Source of the DNA: Candidatus Saccharimonadota bacterium
GTDB lineage: Bacteria > Patescibacteriota > Saccharimonadia > Saccharimonadales > Saccharimonadaceae
Reading direction: 5' to 3'
Assembly: GCA_030528355.1 (NCBI GenBank)
Contig: JAUMZA010000008.1
Coordinates: 1-48,033 of the forward strand
DNA: 48,033 nucleotides
Under the pieces are notes generated by a model, which saw nothing but the letters and a program-made list of their open reading frames with translations, was not told the DNA's origin and ran no database searches. Below, one piece after another: positions 1-6,872 of the stretch. Numbering within the stretch: the stretch's first letter is position 1; each line of letters starts with the position of its first letter. A program made the position numbers and the translations under genes.

Positions 1-883
1 TAACCCGCATACCATGAAGTAACTTGCCTTTAAGGTCACACTTATCGATCAGCCAGCCAGTTGGGATTTTGTAATTGCCCTCACCCATATCAAAATGAGG
101 CATATCAGGGTATTCGCTTAGTAGATCGCTGAGCACCCAGTGGGGTACGACTGCATTTTTGAAGAATGATCCCGAATTTGGCTTGCGAGTAGGGTCTGGC
201 AGTTTGCTGTGGCGAATCGCCATGACTGCTTCACGGATAATCTGTACGGTGTAATCGGTAATATGGTGCTCGTCGAAATAGCGTTGCAGGCCAGCGTAAA
301 ATGGTGGAGCTGGTGCGGTTTTGTAGAGTGTAAGAGTAATGGCGGTTATAATGTAACGTCCAGGCTCGCCATCTCTAAATAGGCTAGTGCGGTAGCCAAA
401 TCGGCACTGTTCGTTTGAAAGTGCTACTAGCTGATTGGTCGTGGTGTCGAGCGCTTCAACTTCTACTAGGGTATCGGCCACTTCTTCGCCGTATGCACCA
501 ATATTCTGGACAGGCGCTGCCCCGCAGGTGCCGGGTATGATTGACATAGCAGCAATGCCGTTTAGGTTTTTTTCAACCGCTAGTGCGACAAGGTCATCCC
601 ATAGCTCGCCCGCATTGGCCTTAATAGTGGCGGAGTCTTTATCTTCTGCGATAACTTCCATGCCCATAATGCGGTTTTTAATAATTACCCCGTTAAAGCC
701 TTCGTCGTGGGCAATAATGTTGGTGCCTCCCCCAATTACATAAAAGGGGAGCTGCTTTTCTTTGATGTTAGCAATAAGCTGTTGCAGCTGTTCAACCGAG
801 GCGACTTCTGCCATAAAGCGAGCTGGCCCGCCAAGTTTCATACTAAGATGTGTTGCCAGTGGCGTGTTGATTTGAGTATCCAT
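1..883 (-). CDS. murB: UDP-N-acetylmuramate dehydrogenase, 3' end cut by window edge
   Basis: MurB reduces UDP-GlcNAc-enolpyruvate to UDP-MurNAc with NADPH and FAD in cytoplasmic peptidoglycan precursor synthesis. The minus-strand frame opens at ATG 883 and runs off the window. It shows the FAD-binding segment YVIGGGTNI near residue 50, the PGTCGAAPVQNIGAYG block near 117-132, YRTSLF with the conserved Arg near 165, and NSGSFFKNAVV with the proton-donor Ser. The spacing fits the longer E. coli-like type I family. The C-terminal catalytic Glu lies beyond the window. A TATAAT box only 8 nt upstream of the ATG fixes the start and suggests a leaderless mRNA. It diverges from tRNA-Arg. Confidence 0.93.
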   Translation of the reverse strand, partial: MDTQINTPLATHLSMKLGGPARFMAEVASVEQLQQLIANIKEKQLPFYVIGGGTNIIAHDEGFNGVIIKNRIMGMEVIAEDKDSATIKANAGELWDDLVALAVEKNLNGIAAMSIIPGTCGAAPVQNIGAYGEEVADTLVEVEALDTTTNQLVALSNEQCRFGYRTSLFRDGEPGRYIITAITLTLYKTAPAPPFYAGLQRYFDEHHITDYTVQIIREAVMAIRHSKLPDPTRKPNSGSFFKNAVVPHWVLSDLLSEYPDMPHFDMGEGNYKIPTGWLIDKCDLKGKLLHGMRV

Positions 884-891
884 ACCATCTT

Positions 892-897
892 ATTATA
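892..897 (-). promoter_or_regulatory. -10 box of murB (leaderless arrangement)
   Basis: A perfect TATAAT on the minus strand is separated from the murB ATG by 8 nt, so the expected transcription start falls at or next to the start codon. There is no room for a Shine-Dalgarno. No good -35 was seen. Confidence 0.6.
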
Positions 898-918
898 GCG
901 TATGTGAGATGGTTGTGG

Positions 919-924
919 TAGAAT
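919..924 (+). promoter_or_regulatory. -10 box of tRNA-Arg
   Basis: TAGAAT ends 10 nt before the first base of the tRNA. It is divergent from murB. The -35 is weak. Confidence 0.4.
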
Positions 925-934
925 GAGTATATAT

Positions 935-1010
935 GCACCCGTAGCTCAGTGGATAGAGCACTGGTCTTCGGAACCAGGTGTCGTACGTTCGAATCGTACC
1001 GGGTGTACCA
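935..1010 (+). tRNA. tRNA-Arg(TCG)
   Basis: A 76-nt cloverleaf: acceptor GCACCCG pairs with CGGGTGT (one G-U), D arm GTAGCTCAGTGGATAGAGC, anticodon stem CTGGT/ACCAG with loop CTTCGGA (anticodon TCG, reads CGA), T arm with GTTCGAATC, and an encoded CCA end. Confidence 0.97.
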
Positions 1011-1024
1011 GATTTGTAAAGTGC

Positions 1025-1051
1025 TACACCTCGCTGCTCGGGCGAGGTGTA
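1025..1051. terminator. 10-bp perfect hairpin between tRNA-Arg and the convergent pilin operon
   Basis: TACACCTCGC and GCGAGGTGTA form a perfect 10-bp stem with a 7-nt loop. It lies between the tRNA end and the convergent 3' end of the RCC1-pilin gene, so it may stop both. There is no clear T-run on either side, so terminator activity is inferred from position and stem. Confidence 0.55.
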
Positions 1052-1084
1052 ATTGATGTGTTAAATTTCTTATAAATAGAAGTG

Positions 1085-4000
1085 TTATTGACCGGGGTGA
1101 ATAAAAATTCTTTCTGTTGAAATTGTCTGCATTTTTTTTAGCGTACTGCTGCTTGGGCTGTATATCCTACCCCTTTCCTTGGTGATACCTGCGACATCGC
1201 CCCAGCAGGGTAGCTCCCCTCCAACCAGCAGGCAAGCACCGTAAGGGTGTGCACTAATAGAGAACCCTCGGTATCCACTACTATTTGAGTCTGTTCCGGG
1301 CTGGATGGTTGAGGCATTTGCAATTCCACCTTGCAGGAGCTGTAGGCGATTGTTTACCCCCCAGCAGTTTGTGTATATGTTTGGCTGGGTGTGAGGATCT
1401 ATTTTTGCGACCTCATCAGTTAAAATGGCACAGGTGTAATCTCCTGCTGCGGCGATCGAGTGGAATGTTTTATTTTTAATCGGTGCCCAGTCCGAAGGTC
1501 CGACTCCGGAAGCTACTGGCTTATTTTGATTTGCTGTAGCTTGATTGCCAAGCTGGCCATGATTGTTTGCACCCCAGCAACGAACAAGCTTATCTGAGGT
1601 AAATGCACATGTATGATTGTACCCCGCAGTAATAGTGGTTATTTTTTTGCCATTTAGTACGCCGGCGGTGTCTACTTGTCTCGGGCTAGCACTGTCGGTA
1701 TTTGTACCATTGCCTAGTTGTCCATGATTATTTCTGCCCCAGCAGTGAATTGTGTTGTCATTAGCAAGTGCACAGGAGTGTTCACTGCCAAGTGCAAGCT
1801 GTACGGCAGTTTTATTGCGAAGGCTGCTGTGACTACTTGACATATCAATTGCCATTGGTCTGTGTGCTGCAACACCACCAGCACTGCTTCCGCTGGATTG
1901 ACGGTAATTATTGTTGCCCCAGCAGTATATTTTACCTTCTGATATCACACAGGTATTATCTTTGCCTGCAGCTATATAGGTGACTAGATTATTACGCAGG
2001 CTGCTGCTTGCCGATGTGTCAATTAATGCTGGATAGGGGGAGTGGGGGGTGCCTGTTTTGCCATTACCAAGCTGGCCATGATTGTTTGCACCCCAGCAGT
2101 ACACTTTTCCGCCGCCAAGTGCACAGGCATGGTTAAGGCCTGTTGCAACCTGAGAGAAAGCCTCTGATCTAAGTGGGCTGCTTGAATGCTTGCCTTGTAT
2201 GGACATTGCCGTCCGACGATTTATAGTTGTGCCATCTCCAATCTGCCCTAGGCTATTATTATTTGTACTGCCGTAACCCCAACAGTATACCGATCGTGTA
2301 GTGCTTGTTGTACAGTACCCATTTGCTGGTTTGGTGTAGTCTCTTAGGTCTTCTGGCTTCACCCCGAGATGGGCTAGATTGATCTCGGTTGGATGTGCTG
2401 TAATATAGCTACCATGTACTTCGTAGCTGTTTCTGCTAGTACTGTCCGGTTCGTAGCCCTTTTTTGTTTGCCCCCAGCAATATACCTTACCTCCCGCTAT
2501 CGCACAAGTATCCGTTAGGCTGGTAGAGATTTGCTCTGCCTGTAGTCCGTGCAAGTCCACTTTGTAAGGTGAAATAATCTGCTCTGTGGCACTGTGATTA
2601 CCATTGCCGATTTGCCCTGCTATATTGCTCCCCCAACAGTATACATTGTCTTTGTTAGTTAGGGCACAGGTGTGAAAGCCGTACCAGCCCGCACCGCTTG
2701 AGGCGACTTGCTGTACGCCATATTCATGTCGAGGTATTGAGACGTAGGAGTCGGGTCTACTTATGTCGGGAGCTGGAGTGTAAGAGTTTTGCCAGTAATA
2801 TGCGTCGTTATCTCCTGCTTGTGTGCCAATGCCAAGTTGCCCTAGGCCATTCCCTCCCCAGCATATCAATCCAGCCTTGCTGTCTATAGCACATAGATGA
2901 TGAGAACCTGCTACTATAGAGGCTATGCCATTTTCGTTAAGTTTACTATTGAGGTGTGTGTACATTAATCGTGTCTCGCCCGTGCTACCCCACAAAGGAA
3001 AGGTAGGGAGGATTCTATACTTGTGTTCATTTGGTGTCGGGTTGCTAAAATTATCTTGTCGAATTACGTCACCCCAGCAGTAAAGCTTCTTTAGAGATAA
3101 AGCACAGATACCGCTGTGAGTTAGGGCTATTTGGTCAACTGGCTGAGAGTTGAGCTCCCCCCACGAGGCGTGTCCAACTTGGACGGGTATTGGGCTATTT
3201 GACGACATGGCGACACTAGAGCCGTCTTCGCCGCCTTTGTGAAGATGAGTTACCTCACCCCAGCAGTATATCTTGCTACCTGCAACCACACAGGCGATAT
3301 TGCCCGCAGTAGTCAGCTGTGATACGGACTTTCCCTGGATTGGGTTGTGTGAGGCTAAGGTGTTCATCTTTACTGGGTGCGGCGAGTTTGTCTTTGTGCC
3401 ATTTCCTAGCTGTCCGTAGTTATTTCTACCCCAGCAGTGAATTTCACTACCGGATAATGCACAGGTGAAGTTGTGGCCGGTAGCGACATCGGTAACCACC
3501 TTGCCTTTTAGGCTGCTAGAGTTGCTGCTCATATCGACTGCAACTGGGTTATGGAAGTCGGTATTACCTGCCTGTGTGCCATTTCCTAGCTGTCCGTAGT
3601 TATTTCTACCCCAGCAGTATATTCGGCCTGCTGCAACAACACAGCTATGAGTGTCGCTTGTGGAAATTCGAGTTGGCTTGCGGGCTGGCTGTAATAGATT
3701 TGCTTGACGTGTTCCAATAGTTTGTAGTGATTTTTGTAAAAAGTTATGGGTGATTGTTGCGATACTTCCATAAGAAACTGATGAAATGAGCCTTGAGGTA
3801 TACTGACGATCAATTGGTGCGTTTAAGCCAATTTTGTCACTGCTCTTGCCATCCATTGCACATGGATTTGCTGATGTAATATCGCTCCATGAGATAGTGT
3901 TAATATCTTGCTGTTCGCACACTGAGGCGCCAATTAGGCCACTGATGGTGGTGTTTTGTGCTGCAATGAGCTGTGTGATATTGCGTGAGCTGCTTGCTAA

Positions 4001-4120
4001 TGTTGCAATATACTGCAGCACAATTGAAAGTATTGCAAGAAGAACTATAGAGACTACCACTACCGTTACGAGTGTGTAGCCTTCTTGTTTTTGTGATGTG
4101 CGTCTGCAAAAGTCTACCAT
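1085..4120 (-). CDS. Pilin-like protein fused to a 14-repeat RCC1 beta-propeller (candidate pilus-tip adhesin)
   Basis: A 1011-aa protein. Residues about 10-45 look like a class III (prepilin) signal: basic segment, Gly, then YTLVTVVVV and a long hydrophobic helix. Unlike its two upstream neighbours it lacks Glu at position +5 after the Gly, as known for GspK-type tip pseudopilins. From about residue 150 on there are 14 RCC1-type repeats of the form YCWGxNNxGQLGNGT. Every one of the 14 CWG motifs has a partner Cys upstream, usually 10-12 residues (for example TCAL...YC; longer in repeat 13), suggesting 14 intra-blade disulfides. Fourteen blades equal two seven-bladed propellers. The start overlaps the upstream pilin gene by 7 nt. 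Secreted adhesin function is inferred; no homologue was searched. Confidence 0.85.
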   Translation of the reverse strand: MVDFCRRTSQKQEGYTLVTVVVVSIVLLAILSIVLQYIATLASSSRNITQLIAAQNTTISGLIGASVCEQQDINTISWSDITSANPCAMDGKSSDKIGLNAPIDRQYTSRLISSVSYGSIATITHNFLQKSLQTIGTRQANLLQPARKPTRISTSDTHSCVVAAGRIYCWGRNNYGQLGNGTQAGNTDFHNPVAVDMSSNSSSLKGKVVTDVATGHNFTCALSGSEIHCWGRNNYGQLGNGTKTNSPHPVKMNTLASHNPIQGKSVSQLTTAGNIACVVAGSKIYCWGEVTHLHKGGEDGSSVAMSSNSPIPVQVGHASWGELNSQPVDQIALTHSGICALSLKKLYCWGDVIRQDNFSNPTPNEHKYRILPTFPLWGSTGETRLMYTHLNSKLNENGIASIVAGSHHLCAIDSKAGLICWGGNGLGQLGIGTQAGDNDAYYWQNSYTPAPDISRPDSYVSIPRHEYGVQQVASSGAGWYGFHTCALTNKDNVYCWGSNIAGQIGNGNHSATEQIISPYKVDLHGLQAEQISTSLTDTCAIAGGKVYCWGQTKKGYEPDSTSRNSYEVHGSYITAHPTEINLAHLGVKPEDLRDYTKPANGYCTTSTTRSVYCWGYGSTNNNSLGQIGDGTTINRRTAMSIQGKHSSSPLRSEAFSQVATGLNHACALGGGKVYCWGANNHGQLGNGKTGTPHSPYPALIDTSASSSLRNNLVTYIAAGKDNTCVISEGKIYCWGNNNYRQSSGSSAGGVAAHRPMAIDMSSSHSSLRNKTAVQLALGSEHSCALANDNTIHCWGRNNHGQLGNGTNTDSASPRQVDTAGVLNGKKITTITAGYNHTCAFTSDKLVRCWGANNHGQLGNQATANQNKPVASGVGPSDWAPIKNKTFHSIAAAGDYTCAILTDEVAKIDPHTQPNIYTNCWGVNNRLQLLQGGIANASTIQPGTDSNSSGYRGFSISAHPYGACLLVGGELPCWGDVAGITKERGRIYSPSSSTLKKMQTISTERIFIHPGQ

Positions 4121-5001
4121 GCGATTGCTCCTCTTGTTGATACGGTGAAGATGTTTTCTTTATTGTTTATGGTCTTTTTTGTGCGAATAGTAATTCGTAT
4201 ATCCTTAGGGTTGTTGGGTAGGTATATCAATCTTCTAGTGGCGGTTTGAACTGACTCGCTGCCACCTTCATTATTAACTAAGGATCGGTAATCGGCAGGA
4301 TTTTTTGCATAGGGTGTATCGAAGTAGTCTATGGAGAATTTGTCAACGTTTTTTAATATTACAACATCTTTTGCACCAGACCCCCCCGTTCGTGTAGTTG
4401 TTTTCTCGTTTGCCTCACTTATATAGTTACACCACGGTGCTCTGATGTCATTGATAAACATATTCTCTGTATCTCCTGGCGTGTCTGCAATTTGGCTGTC
4501 TGGTGCAGGTGCGATAGTGCGTCTATATAAGGTTTCGCCATCTAGGTAGTAGATTATATTATAATACACTGGGCTTGCGTAGTCTCCTATGCAGCTTGCA
4601 GAGAGCCCCTTCCCCCTGCCTATGATCGTAAGGTCGTGTGACACATAGCTACGTTTTGTGAGTATTTTTTGTAGGATAAGATTATTTCCGTTAGGGTTTC
4701 GGCCTTTAAAATCCCAAATTTGCTTCCGCCACCCCCATCGTAGATTTTGAGTGCTGGATTCCTCATCGTCAAGCGAGGAAAAGCGTAAGAAAGCAGTGCT
4801 GTACAAAATATCTTTTTGGATTGACTGTATGGCACTGTACATGTCATTTGATTGCTTTGTGCGACCAATTAGATCTTGCAGGGAATTGAAAAAATTTGTC
4901 AAAATAGGAATAAGTCCAAGGATGACAATAGCAGATATTGTAATTGATACAATTATCTCTACAGTAGTAAGGCCGGGTGTGGCATTAGTCTTCTTTCGCA
5001 T
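4114..5001 (-). CDS. Type IV pilin-like / minor pseudopilin protein
   Basis: A 295-aa protein with a class III signal: a basic start, then PG followed by LTTVEIIVSITISAIVILG, so Glu is at position +5 of the predicted mature protein. A hydrophobic helix is followed by a polar soluble domain of about 250 residues containing several Cys. This architecture fits PilW/GspJ-like minor pilins, but no family-specific motif was recognised in the soluble part. It is the middle gene of a three-gene operon, overlapping the upstream pilin gene by 17 nt and the RCC1-pilin gene by 7 nt, which implies translational coupling. It is probably part of the same tip complex. Confidence 0.8.
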   Translation of the reverse strand: MRKKTNATPGLTTVEIIVSITISAIVILGLIPILTNFFNSLQDLIGRTKQSNDMYSAIQSIQKDILYSTAFLRFSSLDDEESSTQNLRWGWRKQIWDFKGRNPNGNNLILQKILTKRSYVSHDLTIIGRGKGLSASCIGDYASPVYYNIIYYLDGETLYRRTIAPAPDSQIADTPGDTENMFINDIRAPWCNYISEANEKTTTRTGGSGAKDVVILKNVDKFSIDYFDTPYAKNPADYRSLVNNEGGSESVQTATRRLIYLPNNPKDIRITIRTKKTINNKENIFTVSTRGAIAW

Positions 5002-5452
5002 ATCGCACCTCTACAACGTTTACTCTATTTTGCACTGGGCCGTATTTTACAGTAGACTCTACTGTTACAATCCCTCTGCAATCTTTTGAGTTATTGGTGT
5101 TGCTCGCTGGGTTGTCTCTGTGTCTGGTGTACGCAACCACTTTCTGTGAAAAATATCCACCATAATTACCAGTAGGAATGGGCTCCTTGTTGGCTGAGCT
5201 GTTATTTAATACAACTAGTCCTGAGTTTGCATCTAGGTGTATTCTACAGTCAAATCCTATTAGGTGATCTTTGAAGCGATACTTTAATAGATTGGAGTTT
5301 GCAACAAGTGTCGCTGCTGCCTTCCTATTATTACTTTCAATTGTAGCCGATGCAAACGCAAAGCCTTGTAGAAAAATACCAATAAACAAGACGGCGATGA
5401 TGATAGCTACAATAACTTCAACAATAGTAAACCCCTCATTCGCCCGTTTCAT
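4985..5452 (-). CDS. Type IV pilin-like protein, first gene of pilin operon
   Basis: A 155-aa protein beginning MKRANEG followed by FTIVEVIVAI, a canonical prepilin peptidase site with Phe+1 and Glu+5, then a hydrophobic helix and a soluble domain of about 120 residues with one Cys pair. Length fits PilV/GspI-like minor pilins. The ATG at 5452 is chosen over an upstream GTG at 5479 because a TATAAT box (5463-5468) lies between them. The resulting leader is only a few nt. Its 3' end overlaps the next pilin gene by 17 nt. Assembly genes (PilB, PilC, PilD) are not in this window. Confidence 0.82.
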   Translation of the reverse strand: MKRANEGFTIVEVIVAIIIAVLFIGIFLQGFAFASATIESNNRKAAATLVANSNLLKYRFKDHLIGFDCRIHLDANSGLVVLNNSSANKEPIPTGNYGGYFSQKVVAYTRHRDNPASNTNNSKDCRGIVTVESTVKYGPVQNRVNVVEVRYAKED

Positions 5453-5462
5453 AATGCTTATG

Positions 5463-5468
5463 ATTATA
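5463..5468 (-). promoter_or_regulatory. -10 box of the pilin operon
   Basis: An extended TGCTATAAT reads leftward 10 nt from the ATG at 5452. It excludes the longer GTG-initiated frame because that start would be upstream of the transcription start. Confidence 0.5.
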
Positions 5469-5527
5469 GCACCCGTCACCCCGGGTTGTCTAGTGATGAA
5501 ATAAGTTCATTTCCCATCACATACCCC

Positions 5528-5556
5528 TTGCAAAATCTGAACTTTTTTGCTACAAT
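5528..5556 (+). promoter_or_regulatory. Promoter of tRNA-Lys
   Basis: TTGCAA and TACAAT with a 17-nt spacer; the -10 ends 14 nt before the tRNA. Confidence 0.6.
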
Positions 5557-5570
5557 GTAACAAGTGTTAT

Positions 5571-5647
5571 GGGTCAGTAGCTCAGCTGGTTAGAGCACCT
5601 GCCTCTTAAGCAGGGTGTCCTGGGTTCGAGCCCCAGCTGACCCACCA
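5571..5647 (+). tRNA. tRNA-Lys(CTT)
   Basis: A 77-nt cloverleaf: acceptor GGGTCAG/CTGACCC, anticodon stem CCTGC/GCAGG with loop CTCTTAA (anticodon CTT, reads AAG), T loop GGTTCGAGCC, and an encoded CCA end. Confidence 0.97.
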
Positions 5648-5657
5648 TTACCTACAT

Positions 5658-5678
5658 CACCACAGTGTGGTGTTTTTT
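5658..5678 (+). terminator. Rho-independent terminator of tRNA-Lys
   Basis: CACCAC/GTGGTG stem with a 3-nt loop, directly followed by TTTTTT. Confidence 0.8.
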
Positions 5679-5691
5679 ATTTACCCCGTGC

Positions 5692-5697
5692 TACAAT
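5692..5697 (+). promoter_or_regulatory. -10 box of folD (leaderless arrangement)
   Basis: TACAAT is 8 nt upstream of the folD ATG. It lies just after the tRNA-Lys terminator, so folD has its own promoter and probably a leaderless mRNA. Confidence 0.55.
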
Positions 5698-5705
5698 AGG
5701 GCTAT

Positions 5706-6563
5706 ATGGCAACATCACTTAACGGTCAAGAACTAGTCGAATTTATTAAAGTCCGCCAGCTTAAGCAGGTGCGCGGTTTGCGGCAGGCCGAAAAAATTAT
5801 TCCACGTCTGGCGATTGTGTGCTGTGGTACGCCAAATCCGGTTATCCAAACGTATGTGCGATTAAAAAAAGCGTATGGCGAAGACATTTTAGTAGAGGTA
5901 GATGAATACCTTGAAACAATCACCACTGTGCAGGCACGTATTCGGCAGCTTGCAAGTGATGATACGGTGCACGGCATTATTGTACAGCTGCCAATTGACC
6001 CTGTAGCTGAAACAGATGTAGTATTGGCACATATTCCTGCTCAAAAAGACGTTGACGGGCTAGTAGAAGGGTCGCAGTTTACGGCTGCCACTCCAACGGC
6101 GATTAGTTGGCTATTGGCAGGATATGGTGTTTCGCTTGATGCTGCTAACATTGCTATTGTTGGAAATGGTAAGCTGGTGGGGGCACCGCTGGCAGCATTG
6201 TGGCGAGCATCTGGCTATACGGTTGATGTATTCGAAAAAGATGACGGACATGATTTAATGGCGGAATTGCCACAATACGAGGTAGTAGTAACGGCAACTG
6301 GCGTGCCGGGCGTAATTACAAGCGAGATGCTTCGCCATGGTGCGGTGGTGGTGGATGCTGGCACTGCCAGTGAGGATGGGGTGATTAAGGGAGATTTAGC
6401 TGCAGCAGCACGCCAACGCAGCGATATTCGCTGTACGCCAGAAAAGGGCGGGGTTGGTCCGCTAACCGTTGCCGCCTTGTTTGATAATGTGATTCTGGCT
6501 GCTCGCCGCTGTGCAGAAGCTCGTAAAAAGACAACTCACGTAAAAGATACCGCTAGCGAGTAA
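5706..6563 (+). CDS. folD: Bifunctional methylene-tetrahydrofolate dehydrogenase/cyclohydrolase, divergent
   Basis: FolD converts 5,10-methylene-THF to 10-formyl-THF in the cytoplasm with NADP. The 285-aa product matches the usual family length. Retained: YVRLKKAYG with the catalytic Lys, GIIVQLPID with the conserved Gln, KDVDGL with the Asp, and a C-terminal KGGVGPLTVA corresponding to PGGVGPMT. Diverged: the PCTP-like segment is ATPTA, and the NADP loop is VGNGKLVGAP in place of GRSxxVGxP. The protein is recognisable but not typical. Its 3' end overlaps the convergent small membrane-protein gene by 11 nt. The start is supported by the -10 box 8 nt upstream. Confidence 0.88.
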   Translation: MATSLNGQELVEFIKVRQLKQVRGLRQAEKIIPRLAIVCCGTPNPVIQTYVRLKKAYGEDILVEVDEYLETITTVQARIRQLASDDTVHGIIVQLPIDPVAETDVVLAHIPAQKDVDGLVEGSQFTAATPTAISWLLAGYGVSLDAANIAIVGNGKLVGAPLAALWRASGYTVDVFEKDDGHDLMAELPQYEVVVTATGVPGVITSEMLRHGAVVVDAGTASEDGVIKGDLAAAARQRSDIRCTPEKGGVGPLTVAALFDNVILAARRCAEARKKTTHVKDTASE

Positions 6564-6771
6564 ATGCCCGCACCAGCTCAACCAACAGCCATATCAACAC
6601 CAGTGCAACTACAACAACTGTAGTTACAGTCCGGACACGTTTGCGGTTATCGTGCCACCATTGCTGCGGGCGGTTGCGTCGCACGGCGGCCACCCGGATA
6701 GCGGTTGGTCGCACTTGTTTTGCGTTGGCACCACGATATTGTTTGGTGCGTTTTTTCTTCGCTTTTGCCAT
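6553..6771 (-). CDS. Small basic single-pass membrane protein, unknown function
   Basis: A 72-aa protein. The first 47 residues are extremely rich in Lys and Arg (MAKAKKKRTK at the start), followed by one hydrophobic helix (VTTVVVVALVLIWLLVEL) and a short C-terminus. By the positive-inside rule the N-terminus is cytoplasmic and could touch nucleic acid or ribosomes; this is inference only. A TATACT box 8 nt upstream of the ATG indicates a leaderless transcript. It converges with folD, overlapping it by 11 nt. No family was recognised. Confidence 0.65.
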   Translation of the reverse strand: MAKAKKKRTKQYRGANAKQVRPTAIRVAAVRRNRPQQWWHDNRKRVRTVTTVVVVALVLIWLLVELVRAFTR

Positions 6772-6779
6772 ATAATACT

Positions 6780-6785
6780 AGTATA
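6780..6785 (-). promoter_or_regulatory. -10 box of the small basic membrane protein gene
   Basis: TATACT lies 8 nt upstream of the ATG at 6771 and directly beyond the terminator of the upstream surface-protein gene. Confidence 0.5.
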
Positions 6786-6787
6786 GC

Positions 6788-6815
6788 AAAACCACCCCTG
6801 GGATTCCAGAGGTGG
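6788..6815 (-). terminator. Terminator of the LPKTG surface-protein gene
   Basis: Read on the minus strand: a 10-bp stem with one mismatch (CCACCTCTGG / CCAGGGGTGG), a GATT-type 4-nt loop, then TTTT. Confidence 0.65.
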
Positions 6816-6872
6816 CTTGTATAGGTACTGAAACTGCTGCTTCAGTGGTAAGAATGAGCGGTCAGTCTCAGT

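Noticed and set aside
1500-3620. Repeated blocks of about 20-25 nt (for example around the CCCCAGCA units) spaced irregularly, resembling a repeat array
   Set aside because: They are the DNA of the YCWG..GQLGNGT protein repeats in one open frame; spacing and sequence vary, so this is not CRISPR.
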